A stretch of 64,000 nt of DNA from Dirofilaria immitis (lineage: Eukaryota; Nematoda; Chromadorea; Rhabditida; Onchocercidae): NCBI GenBank assembly GCA_024305405.1, contig JAKNDB010000107.1, positions 2,976,001 through 3,040,000 of the forward strand, read 5' to 3'. A program made the translations under genes and the position numbers. The notes beneath the pieces are model-generated. The model had not been told where the DNA came from, did no database searches, and was given only the letters and a program-made list of their open reading frames with translations. Shown here one piece after another: positions 1 through 12,471 of the stretch. Each line of letters opens with the position of its first letter. Within the stretch, counting starts at the first letter, position 1.

Positions 1-211
1 TCAATTTTATTGGCCATAATTATCCTATTTAACAAAAAAAAAATTCAAATAAAACAATAATTTATGCAAAATAAAAAATAATAATAACTTTTATAATTGT
101 TAAATGAAAAGGAATAAATATAAAATGATCAAATAATAATAATATTTGATGCATAAATTTTTAATAATAAATCTTTGTTTGATTTATCAGACAAAATTAT
201 CTATCATAAGC

Positions 212-244
<33 letters not shown>

Positions 245-253
245 AAGAGAGAG
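212..253. repeat. (GA)n microsatellite
   Basis: An almost uninterrupted GA run with a few extra A bases. A CT-rich counterpart lies at about 478-531. Confidence 0.9.
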
Positions 254-1418
254 TTGGAAAAAATTATAATTAATTTTAGGATTAAAAAATTGCCTAAAAA
301 AAAAAATAATTTTCAATAAGATTATTATCGTTTAGTTTTGTTGTCGATATTCCTTCTCGTATACAAATAAATTCAATCTTTCTCTTATTATTTACCGTTA
401 CCTGTTCAGGTGAAAAAAAAGCATTATAGCAGCAAAAAATAATATATTAAAAATTTCGATCCGATCTATTCAATTTTTTTCTCTCTCACTTTTCTCCCTT
501 TCTATTCCTCTCTCTCTCTCTCTTTTCTTAACTGTAAACATTTCTTTGTTTGTTATCACTGATGATGTATTGATAACGATCAAAATCTAAAAATATTCAA
601 AAATTAATTTTAGTTAAACTTTCGTTTTAAAAAGAAATTTGATTTTAATCGATCACAAACGGAACAACAATACATGTTGGTTAATGTTCGGATAGGAAGA
701 CAAATCGGAAATTGTTGAAAAAAAAAAAAAAAAAAAAGATCAAGGTAATGATGGGTGATAAAATACAAAAGGTACACTAACTACTACATACCCAATTGCA
801 ATGAAACGCTTCAATGAATATATTTTTCAAAGCGAACTATCGTCGTAACTCTTTCCAATTGATAATATCAACTTTGATATTGTCAATTCTCATTTTCACT
901 TTGACAATAAATTAGGAAATTATCATTCAAATAGCTTTGATTTGGTTTATATTGAATTAAAATTGCTGAACTAAATGATACATATTTAAAATCAACAAAA
1001 TTTGTAAATTTCATACAAAAACTCAGAAATAAACAAACTTTATGCGATTGGGTCAAAGTTCAACGGAGAAATTGAGATTGTTAAAGCGAATTTAAAGCGA
1101 CTTTTGGGATTTTTATGCATGAATGTATCCTGAATGAATCAACAATTTATTACCTTTACATTAATTTAGAAAGATTAAATTATCAAATATTGAAAACTCA
1201 TTGATCTTTTATTAATGATGGAATACAGTAAGCCAATTATCGTATCAGGATTTCATGCACGACTGTATCCTTAATTAGATGATTGTATCACTTACTTCTA
1301 TTTACTTCTTTGCATTAGATCATTATCACGAAATATATTTCAAATATTGACATTAGATCATATATCTAGCGGTGCCACAACTGGCGCAATTTATGCAAAA
1401 TATTTTTATGGTCAGCTA

Positions 1419-1440
1419 CACCTGTTCACCTGCTCACCTG
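1419..1440. promoter_or_regulatory. three CACCTG E-boxes spaced 8 bp apart
   Basis: CACCTG occurs at 1419, 1427 and 1435, an exact 8-bp period. Two more with the same spacing occur at 1594 and 1602, and the reverse form CAGGTG is at 407. CACCTG is the core site of Snail/ZEB zinc-finger repressors and some bHLH proteins. Function here is inference; the array could equally be a short tandem repeat. Confidence 0.25.
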
Positions 1441-3420
1441 CTTATTTGTTTATTAATATTTGCGCTCAATTCTATTTATATATTTATTTCATTTAATCTA
1501 TTGATATTTCTGCTTTAATTATAGCAATGTCAATTATAACATCAATTTTCGACTAATTTTTTCTTTACTAATTACTTTTTTTGTAATCAATTACACCTGC
1601 TCACCTGTTTATTAATTATCCATCTTTAATTTACCGTAAAATTTTATTAACTAACAATTAACTTAAATAATTGCAAGATTATTTATCAATAACAAAAGTT
1701 TTCTATCATTACAAGCTATTCTGTAAATAAATTTTAATAATTTTACTTTTCCGAAATCAACAAGTTATTCACTTCTCGCTCTCGATCTACTAAGTTTAGT
1801 CTAAGATAGAGATTTCACTCAAAATTATAAATTAGTATATCCTATAATTTTCCCAAAATTTTAAACAGAAAACAAAAAATAATAATATTATTTCGTTTTT
1901 TATAATCATATCACTATCAGTAATCATTAGTCTTATTATTATTATTATTCGATCAAAAAATCCAACTTAAAATGCTTTTATTATTATGTAAAAATGACGC
2001 ATATGTACAATGATAGCTTTAGAATATAGTAATTTCGATGACATCTGTACTTGATTATTATCTTAATTATAATATGGAGTGATAAGAGTGATAAAATAAA
2101 CTTTAATATAATTTTAATGCTACAATTATTGTTTCACATATATCATTTCGTTATTATAAATTTCGTTATTTAATTTAATTTTATTTGTTTCTATGTTATC
2201 GTTGTATTATTTACTTCTAAATAATCTTTGTATTGTGTCATTTTTTTTTAAGTAAAATTTCGATCTAATCTAATACAATAAGTTTAATCATTTGGTTGTA
2301 AGCATAGTTTAAGCAATATTACATTGATATTTTAAGAATTGAAATACTAATTAAATGATAGAAATATTTACATTAATTAATTAATTTATTTTTAATTAAT
2401 ATTCAATTTATGCAATAATAAAAATTTTTTATTGAAAATTTTTCTTTAATTCAATCTTTTATAAATACATCAAATATATTTTGATTTCTCTGATAGATTA
2501 TAAATTTAACTCTTTCCTTTTTCAATAAATTAATCAATCTAATAATCGTTAATTTCATGAACTAAACAAACTGATATTAATCAGTTAAATCATTAAAATT
2601 GCTATAACTGATAGAGTATCATACAATTAAAGTAATGTATGAAATTAATCGAATTATATTTGGATGATCGTTTTTGTTTTAAATTCATTAATATCTGATT
2701 TAAATGATAAGAATTATATGAATCTTTCTATACTAGATTCAATGGTACCAATATAAGAATGAAATATTACAACATGGATCACTTACGACATCACCATCAT
2801 TCCATATATATTCATTATTGCTCTCTCTACTCATCGAGCAATAATAAATAGGAAAAAAAAATGTAAAATCAATCATTTGTATTTCGCTATTTTAACGGGG
2901 CTATGAAATAAGAATTAAAATTAAAAGAAATTCAGCGCAAAAAAAAAAATAATGAAATGAACGGAAAAGAAAAAAAATAGGAAAAGTAATCGTCATAAAT
3001 TGAAAATTTAAATGCCATTTTAGAAAAAAAAGAAAAAAACAAATATTAGAAGTGAAATTTCTTGCAGCATTTAACAGAGCAATTAAAATCATTAAGAATG
3101 CAATGGAAGAATTATAAATGGAAAAGAAAAAAGAAAAAATAAAAAATTATAAAATTATTTTTAAAATTAAAACTTAAAAATTTTTTGATATATTTTTAAT
3201 TGAAATATAATACAATTTCATTTAAATTAAGTTCCTAATTTAATTAAAATTTAATTACATTTATAGATATCATTGTGGATATATAAAATTTTAAATTTAA
3301 TTTCTATAAAATTTTATTATTTTTATTTTCATATAATTGAAATTTGAAATGATTAAAAATTGCTAAAATGCTATCAAAGAAGAATGATAAGATATTCTTC
3401 AATGTTATCACTGTTATACG

Positions 3421-3474
3421 CTTCCTAATATCATTTTCATGCAATTACTTCCTGATATCATTTTCATGCAATTA
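3421..3474. repeat. 27-bp direct repeat, two copies
   Basis: Copies at 3421-3447 and 3448-3474 differ at one base and abut head to tail. Confidence 0.9.
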
Positions 3475-4104
3475 CTTTACTTAATCAGTTTACACATGTT
3501 GTTCATGTGATTTAATTTAATAGTATTATTTAAAAAAAAAAGGTTTGCCTCAATATGATCAACCAGTATCGCATCGTTTCATTTACGATAGTACCATTAA
3601 ACCAAGAATAAGAATATTAGTCTTAAAGGATGTCTGAGATTTCTCGGTAGAATATATTAATTATACATATTGTCTTGCTTTACCGGGATACTGTAAGTGA
3701 TAGTTGATTATAAAAGAAAATGCAATGACTTAAAAATTATCAACTAAAATATATTCTAAGAAGTTATATTCAAATTCTATTAATAATACATACAAATTAA
3801 AAAATACAATAACCTAGCAATGATTATATACAATATTATGATTCGATTACATATCATATCAAATTTAAACAAAGTCCCTTTGTAACAGATATGATACTAA
3901 TAATACTGATAAAAATTAAATAATAATGTTTGGAATCTCTCAAATAAACATAAATAGAAGAGAAGTGACAATGGATAATTCAGAATTTCTATGATTCCTC
4001 AGTACTAGAATCGAGAGAATATTTCTTTTATGATTCTACAAGGACGATATTAATCTCATATCTTGCAACAATAATATAATAAGTTTTAGCAATTTGTGAC
4101 CGAA

Positions 4105-4245
4105 GTAAATCAGTAATAACCAGAATTATCACCTCAATTAATAACACTTGAGTAACATCACCAATCATCAGTTATCACTTTAATCAATAACACCTGAATA
4201 GCACCATCAATGATCAGTGGTCACCTCATCCAATAACACCTGTTT
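4105..4245. repeat. degenerate repeat around TCA-rich units
   Basis: Three diverged units of roughly 45-50 bp share blocks such as AATAACACCTG and ATCATCAGT/ATGATCAGT. The copies are too diverged for exact unit borders. Confidence 0.5.
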
Positions 4246-4839
4246 AGCATACTTTGTAGCATTGATATTTTGCATACAGTGTGCCTAATCCTTATTTATG
4301 ATCAATTTTGTCCACTTGTCCTATTTTGCTATTTTGCTGTACGGTATTAATTCAAAATGCAAATCAGTTCTTTCTCACTGATCAACAATTTATTCCTAGC
4401 CAATGGTATATTTTAATCTACTCCACTCTCCCTTGGTTCTCGAATTACAAAATGAAATTTTATGACCTAATTTATAAAATAGGTTTCTTTTTGATCAGTT
4501 ATTGAATTTCATAATCTTTTCTCACAAAATATATCATTCATTTTATATTGCTATGAAAGAAAATTTATATTTTAAAGTAATTCTTTTATCAATGATATTT
4601 GTTAAATAGAAATATATCCATCTTTATTGATCACTTTAACATTGTTAGAATGAATAGAATCTTTTATATAATACAGTAAATTTCCTTTACGAATTTCGCC
4701 GAACAAATTATTTATTTATTTTTTATCTTTAAAAATAAAAAGAAAAGTAACAACGAAATAGAAAGGTAAACAATGTTTGATAAGTTTTTTGGAAAGATAT
4801 ATATTGTAAATACAATTTTTGAAAATATTCTGCTACATA

Positions 4840-7080
4840 ATATATAATCTGAGATCACTGTTTGATAACGATCTAATTATGGGAAAAAAGCACTATCAAT
4901 TCCGATAAATTGATAAAAGAGATAGGACTATTGTTCAAGAAAATTTACAAATCTAACTTATCAAAAATATGAAAATAAAGTTGTTGCTAATTATTACAAA
5001 GGTAGTCTCTTATACATATTCCATCCTAAATTACAGATGAAAGTTATGGTATGTGTTAAAGGTTAATTAGTAAAAACCAGGTAAAATATACCTATGACTT
5101 CATTTGTATTAACCTATTAAAACATCAGAAGAAAAGAAAATCATTTTTTTCCTCTAATTTATCAGACTCAATCCAACTTCTGTTTTATGATATGCAAATT
5201 TTATCTTAAACTATTATCTAATTTAAATGTTATAAAATTATTTTTTAACGTAGCAATTATTCATTAGAGAAGAATATGTTTTTGTGATATGATGATAATG
5301 ATGATAATGACTCATGATAATCCTATAAATTATCTGACAATTTCAAATTCTCTTTCGTACTAATTTTTTTTCTAATTTCTTTATAGAATCAAATTTGATA
5401 AAATATCTCGAACTATTTTCAACCTGATACCTTAACACAGTATATTTATTACTTATCAGTGCTATATAAATCATCAATAATTTTTTATAATATTAACGAA
5501 TAATGACGAAAATGATGTAAAATTCATCCATCCTAAAAATAACTCTATAAATTAAGGTAGAAAAAAAACTTTTGATCTTAAACTTTTGACCTTCACTTCA
5601 ATCATTGATTTTTCTTTAAAACTAATAAAAAAGGATGAAAAGTATTTCTAAATGAATCATTTCTCTAGAAAATATTGATATGATAATAGCATCTCTGATA
5701 ATTTAATATTTACAAATAATTTGAATAAATTTGAAAAACATAAATTTATGAAGCGTTTGCAAAAATATTAAAAAATTCGTTTTGAAAGCTATGATAAAAT
5801 CAGAAAAAGAAAATTTTCAAATTTGTTTAATATTTGAAAGTAAAGCTGACAATGAAGAAATAAGAGAGATAAGGAACAAGTGAAAGTAATGATATGATAG
5901 ATAATCGTATCAGCTGATGATGATTTTTCTATAGAAATTCGAGGAATTAAGGAATTTTTACTTTTCACAATAAAAAGTGATAAATCCTGTTATATGTATA
6001 TTTTATCAGTTCCAAAATGGAAATGATAAAATTTCAGAATTTCATTTTGAATAATTTCAAAAAAATGTTCAAAATTATAGAAAAAAATTCTTATTTAAAT
6101 ATGAAAAAAATAATAAAAAGTTTTGAATTTATTTATACTTAGAATTTCTTATCTTAAGATCGTTTTACAATATGTTATCTTCGTTATTTATGCAATATGA
6201 TAATTTATCAATTCCAAAAGAAAGTTGAAATTCTCTTTCCGAAATTTTATTGATCGATTTATAAGTGAAATATAAATCATTGTCATGATTGTATTTGATG
6301 AAATCAAAAGGAAATTATAATACTGATTAAATGATAAGAAAATTATAATATTATCAATAATTTATTGAAACATTATAATAATTTCAGATTCCAATAAGAC
6401 CAGATAATAATACATAGAGGTATTTTATTTACTGATAAAAAATTATCAGTTTTATTCTCAAAAAAAAATTTCTGAATTTACCTGATCACAATGAAAAATG
6501 TATGCTGCATAATGAATTAGAATATAATTTTTTCCTTGATCGAGAATTCATCTTTTTCTTAATTTTGTCTCGAAAAACCTAGCAGTTGTACATTTTATTA
6601 TCTTTTATCAGTCATTCTTATCATAAATGTTCATTAAATAATTAAGAAGTTTATCTCCATCAAAAATTATTTCTTCATATTTCCAATTTTGTTCCCTGAA
6701 TACTCTAAAAAGTACAATTTCTAATTCATGGATTTTTTCTCGAAGAAGTAAACAGATATGTTTATATACAACATACAACCTATAGCTCTCAATATTACCT
6801 AAATTAAAGTTTAATTTTTTGCTCATTCAATCTTTGCAAGAGAAGAACTGGAAATACAATTTTTCAAACGGAAAAAAAAAGGATAAAAACAAAGTTTTGA
6901 AAACATTTGGGATATTGCGTAGATAAAAAGTCGAGAATTATTTCGAGAATTATTGTAGACCTAATATAAAATCATCAAAATATATCATAAAATTGTTTTA
7001 TGATAATAGAAAAAAGCTTCAATTTATTTCTAACTTTATTGCCATAATATTAATTGATATCAAATTAATTATCATAACAG
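4840..7080. promoter_or_regulatory. TGATAA/TTATCA-dense stretch
   Basis: By eye about two dozen TGATAA or TTATCA hexamers lie in about 2.2 kb. Base composition alone (about 75% AT) predicts about four. TGATAA is the core site of GATA factors such as nematode ELT-2. Whether this is an enhancer or a general property of this genome's spacer DNA cannot be told from one window. Confidence 0.25.
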
Positions 7081-7870
7081 TTCGTTCGCTAATATTTCAA
7101 CTTGTTGACCTTTAATATTTCAAATTTCAATATTATATTATTGGAAAGTTTGAAAATGCTTAATTTAAATTAATTAGTTTTGAGAAAGTATTTGTCGTAA
7201 AATTGAGATTTTTATGAAAATAAATAATTTCTTATTTATTTTGATTTCTCAATTATTAATTTTCAATTTAATAATATTTGACAGCATGTCTTGTTTATCT
7301 AATTTTCATTTAATCAATCATTAATAATATAATCAGATCATAATCAATCTTTAGTTAGATCTTAAGTAAGATATAATTGATGATAGCACTTAAGGAAGAT
7401 AGCACTTTAAGACTGATTAAATATCTTGTCATTTATCTTTTCCGTAACCTGATATTTGAGCCATTTATCATATATCAAAGTTATTATTATTTTGAATATC
7501 CATATGAATTTTTTCCTAATTCAATGCCACTACAAATATAATTAAAAAATTTGAAAAGATAACCTTTGGAAAGGGTCAGGATACGGAAAGGTCAAGCTAT
7601 TGTAATTTTAATAAATCTTATCGATATGCAATGGTTATATCTGATACTTTGCATATTTTCTATACCTATTCATATGCAAATCAATTTGAAATTTGTTTAT
7701 TCATTTAATTTACGTATCGACCCGTTACACGTAATTACACGTAATTCATTCACATTGTTGTCGTTATTTATATCATCGATCGGTGATAATTACGTTTAAC
7801 GTTACTGTATCGCAAAATGTACTGATTTTGATATTACATTGTTACGTTAACTTTCTTCTTACTTATAAAG

Positions 7871-7875
<5 letters not shown>

Positions 7876-7926
<51 letters not shown>
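7876..7926. repeat. (GA)n microsatellite
   Basis: About 25 GA dinucleotides, the longest GA run in the window. Confidence 0.95.
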
Positions 7927-8381
7927 TGAGAAGCGTTTGTTTATATTTTGTTGTTTACTTCAACTTTGCTGTTTATGTAGGTGTCTATAAATTAGTGATT
8001 CTAACATTTTTTAATTGAAAACGTTAATTTTATCAGTCATTGATAACTTTTCAAATTCCTTCATAGAAAATAGTCGATCAGAAGCATAAATAAATGGCTA
8101 ACAGATATTCTTCCATCTAAAAATTTCCATCTGAATCCTATTGTTAGAATACATGTATGTACATATAAATGTATCTGTGTACTTTAAGGAGGGAACAGAG
8201 AAATATTTTAACATACATAATTGAGTATCTTCAATATCACCGTTTGTTAACAATCAGTTAATTTATTTTGATAAATTATATTTCTTATCTGTTTTGGCCT
8301 GCGTCATTTTTTACCAAATAGTACGCAAGTCACGTATTATGCTATAAAGATCATTCATAAAGGCCACGTACTAAACGGTGT

Positions 8382-8443
8382 TGCTTATTATCAGTCCTGT
8401 GTATATGAGAAATGCTTATTATCAGTCTTGTATATCTGAGAAA
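8382..8443. repeat. 31-bp direct repeat, two copies
   Basis: Two adjacent imperfect copies begin with TGCTTATTATCAGTC and end with GAGAAA. Confidence 0.85.
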
Positions 8444-8532
8444 TAAGAAAAGTACTCGATTTATGTTTATTCATCTATTCGAATAAAATGAAATTATTTT
8501 AGTAATTTCTGGCACTGCATATTAGTATCCTC

Positions 8533-8667
8533 TTAAGAATCTGTTAGTTAAGAAGATATTTAAGAATCTATTAGTTAAGAAGATATTTAAGAATCTATTA
8601 GTTAAGAAGAAATTTAAGAATCTATTAGTTAAGAAGAAATTTAAGAATCTATTAGTTAAGAAGATAT
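8533..8667. repeat. 27-bp minisatellite, five copies
   Basis: Five head-to-tail copies of a 27-bp unit starting TTAAGAATCTATTAG, varying mainly at the unit end (GATAT versus GAAAT). Because 27 is a multiple of three, the minus strand reads as a repeated nine-residue peptide containing LTNRFL. No gene context supports translation. Confidence 0.9.
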
Positions 8668-8855
8668 TTCGTATTTTTCTGTTCCTTTCTATCAGTAATT
8701 GATTTTCTTCACGATTATTAGCAATTATAAAAGCTAAATTTAAAAAAAAGAATAGAAATTGAAGTTTGAAGTTTGATGATAGGAAAAAGTAAACAGTTTC
8801 CTTTGTCAACAATTTTCACAACTTATATGATACATATGTAATGACAAGATTACAG

Positions 8856-11844
8856 GACGATAAATATAGTGAAAGAAAATTTCGAGACTGAAAACAATGG
8901 AAAGGAAAAAGATTGTGATTTAGATGTGGCATCTGCTTCAACCAGTCGTAAACGTTATGATACAGCTGATTGCAACATATCATCGGATGCAATCATTTTG
9001 TAAGTAGCTGTTTTATTTATTTCATCAATGGAACACATCAAGACAGAATAATTCGATGGTGATCGAATGATGTTATCAGTATGAAATCCTTTATAATAAA
9101 TCATGATATATCATACAAAAATAAATCATGATATATTTTGTTTTTTGTTGAATTACTCGTTACTCTTATCTTATGGTAAAACATGGTAAAACAATGTGGC
9201 TGATCTTTACATTTTTTTAGGGCATTTCATAGCATATGTGTTTATAAACTTTTGAAAGACATTTATAGACAGTTTACTCATTCATTCCTGACTACGCATT
9301 ATTCTTTGATACTATAATCGTTTCAGATATTCACCGCAAAAACCAAATGTTTTTAAGCAATTCGAGCAATGTTTGAGAACTGTTTGTTGTTGGAAGAGAC
9401 AGAAAATCGTACCAATGGGATTCTGTAAGCTTCTCGGTTTGTTTATATATTTATTTCGATGTTTTCTGCTATACGATATATTTGATGGCATTTGATATCG
9501 AACATTTTTGATGTTAGCAATCTTAGAGCGTCTTCATTTACAGTGCAATATTACGGTGATTTAAAATTAACTCAGTTTATTTCTAGTTATTCTATTTATT
9601 TAATTTTTCCTGAATTATTTCAGGCGAAGGTGATATCGCGCTTTCCTTTAGTGGCTGCGGATTTCTCGGTGTTTATCATTTTGGAGTTCTTCAAGGATTC
9701 AATCGCGATGGGAAGGTTATCATTTTTATTGAAATTAGTTATTTCTATGGCTAGATGAATTAATCAGTTGTAAGAAGAAAATTTCACGATTCAGTACAAA
9801 TTTTAGGCTTTGATGAAGCGAGTAAAACGTTGTGCGGGTGCATCAGCAGGTTCTCTAGCAGCTGCTTTATGGACATTTTCACCTGACAATGCTGAGGTTA
9901 CTTGAAATACATCTTCACTTGTGATACAATTAAGATTGCACTAGCAAGCTGAAAGTTTTAAAACTTACGTGATAAGAATTCTTCGAAGTTTGAGGTGCAC
10001 TGTTTCGCAAAGGATTGTGTGACAATGTGAAAAAAAAATAGTCCATTACAACAACTGCAGCGAACTTCTTTGAATTCCACTAGTTTCCAAATATTGTTTT
10101 TAGTTTGGCGCATAATTGTCCATTACTAATTGTTGCTTGATGAATATCAATGTTGCAAACAATATAGCTTATTCTGTTCGTAGACTTCCTAATTTTTAAC
10201 AAAAGGGAATCTAAATCAAAAACTCTCCTGACGGATATTAAATGAAAATTTTCATTAACCATTCTAATCCTAAAATATTTTGAATTTTGTGTGCTTAAAA
10301 ACTATTACGGTACTGCTTTAGCCTTTTTTTTATGATTTTGCAGCTGTTGAATTTTTTACAGAAAGGTTTTAATGATGTAATCAAAATGGCTACCGAAATA
10401 CATTCATTAAGATTTGGTGCATTGTCTCCAAATTTCGTACTTCACAAAAGTTTGCAGAAAATTATAGATCTCTATATCCCGGAAGATATTTCAAATGCAC
10501 ATGATAGACTTTACATATCTCTTACTGATCAAAAGGTAAAATTTTTGTATCAGCAAATATTTTATTTGTTTATTTAGATGTTCAATGTTCAAATAAAAAT
10601 ATTAAAAGATATAAATAGAGGTGATATGCTTAACATAAATGTTAGAGGAACATTTATACCTATTTACTATCGCGAAATCTTAGATGCGCAAACAATATTA
10701 CATTTTTGTTTAAAGTGAAATGTTTCACAATTTTTTTACTTTTTAATTATCGAATTTTTCTGTTACCAACAGAAACATGAATTAACCATTCCAAAATCTT
10801 TTAAAATATAATTTTGCTGAAGTTGATCCTTTTGATAAAAATCTGACATGATTAAAATATTTAACAATCTAGCAAATACCTTTTTATAGAGAAATGTTAA
10901 TAGACTAATATCGCGGTTTACATCAAGAGATTATTTAATTAATGCTTTGCTGGCCAGTTGTTACATACCGCTTTATTCCGGTTCGTCTCCTCCTCTGATT
11001 GATGGTAACGTAAGTTTTCAGTAATTTCTTATTTTTATGAAGTTCCTCTGAATGATGTGAATAATATCAAATTTCGCAAAAATCTTAATTTTTTTGGCTA
11101 TGCTGCAATTTTTTAAATATAGTTTTCCAGTTTCGATTGCGTTTCACTCTTATTTTAGCAATACATCGACGGCGGATTTACGAACAATTTGCCAATATTT
11201 GAGGAATTGCCAACAATTACTATTTCCCCATTCAGTGGAAGTGCTGTTATTTCTCCAAATGATTTCAATTCAGTGGGACCGTTTCGTGAATGGCGCTTGC
11301 GAGTTGGTACGCAAGAATTAAAGGTTTGTAATTGTAGTATATTTCTTTATAAATGAGTTCACTTTTTGTGAGAATCAAGTTTATTTTAGTACCACAAGCT
11401 ATAGTTATTACGGCTGCAAGATTTGTAAGACTGGTATAATTATAATTTATATTCATGATCATTCTGAATTGCTCTTTACTTAATTGTAACTTTATTTGAA
11501 CATAATATTCGCCTTCAAGATAATAAGATTCAGATTTCGGATTAGTGGGAAGTATTTTTCTCCAAACTTACCATAATAGTGGAGAATCAAGACATTCTAA
11601 ATTTGCAGAAATTGCTCAAGCTTCAGTAAATTTTCAAAACTTAATTACCGATGAGGTGAAATGTTTTTTTCAAATATTATTGGTTGATTTAGGTAAATGT
11701 GCAAAATATGATTCGAGGAGCGCAAGCTCTATTTCCTCAAATATTGAGATTCTAAGAAATTACTATGAAATGGGCCAACGAGATGCGATGAGATTTTTAC
11801 TGGATGTTGGTGTTTTGGAACGACAGTTGGGTGATGCAGTTTGA
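8856..11844 (+). CDS. patatin-like phospholipase / triacylglycerol lipase (PNPLA, ATGL type)
   Basis: Probable lipid-droplet or membrane acylhydrolase of the PNPLA2-like group. Exons: 8856-8999, 9327-9424, 9624-9715, 9807-9896, 10344-10535, 10890-11009, 11159-11323, 11693-11844 (about 350 residues). Visible motifs are the oxyanion-hole block SGCGFLGVYHFGV, the nucleophile elbow GASAGS (Ser-Asp dyad serine) and YIDGGFTNNLP with the catalytic Asp of DGG; ISPFSG and GQRDAMRFL also match ATGL. The protein stops just after the patatin domain, so the long C-terminal lipid-droplet region of mammalian ATGL is absent. The first exon is open with no in-frame ATG, so a 5' exon is missing; alternatively translation starts at the Met before GFCEGD in exon 2. 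A one-base break near 11745 shifts frame between ALFPQI and EILRNYYEM and is probably a sequence error. The catalytic family is secure; substrate is inferred. Confidence 0.85.
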
Positions 11845-12471
11845 TATGTCAGAATTTGAGTTTATATTGTATTAAACCATTATTTTTGTACTTCAAGAAT
11901 ATAAGTTTTTATACAAAAATACTTCTCTTGTTTCATTTCATGTAATAATTGTAGATTCTTGTAATTTGTGATTATTTTTAATTAGATCATAATTATTGGA
12001 GTGTTGATACTTTTTATCGATTTTGTACAGTAGAGGAAAGCTATCGCTTATTGTCTTTATAACACAGACTTTAGTTTTTAATGTGCTTGTTTGTTTTTCT
12101 GCATGAATTTTACTTTTGACTATCTGGTGATTTTGACTTTTTTCATGTATTTTTGATTAAAAATAACATTTTAAGCATAACTTTACTTTTTTTGTTATTA
12201 GGATATATTATATCGTTATATTTGAAGTTATTAATAAATACTTTTCTATTGATGTGATGCTTAGTATTCTACATAGCAGCAAAGGATATTTTTCCTGACT
12301 GTCCACAATTATATTCGAGATTATAATTCTAATCAAAATTTCCGAAATTAATGAATTTATTAAGCTTAATTGATATTTTATGGATTCACTTCCTTTATAT
12401 CTTTTGGCAATACTATATTCCGATTTTTTCATTCTAGGCATGTGTTTATATATAATCGAAGATATGAGGTA
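11845..12471. other. spacer between PNPLA and EBAG9 genes
   Basis: About 0.63 kb with no coding signal. It should hold the PNPLA 3' UTR and the acceptor for the next transcript. The short distance on one strand is compatible with an operon. Confidence 0.4.

Larger units (their letters stand above)
1..8855. other. gene-poor AT-rich region
   Basis: No exon chain with a recognisable product was found on either strand. The short open frames present are rich in F, I, L, K and N, as expected by chance in AT-rich DNA. The stretch holds simple repeats, several short direct repeats, clusters of CACCTG and many TGATAA/TTATCA hexamers, listed separately. The first exon of the PNPLA gene, which should supply its start codon, may lie near the right end but was not identified. 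Confidence 0.6.

Noticed and set aside
8522..8812. Minus-strand open frame with repeated LTNRFL peptides
   Set aside because: It is produced by a 27-bp minisatellite; there is no start, splice or family evidence.
11545..11690. Open frames inside the last PNPLA intron that look protein-like in two frames
   Set aside because: Exon 7 joined directly to 11693 aligns with ATGL residue for residue, leaving no room for an extra exon.
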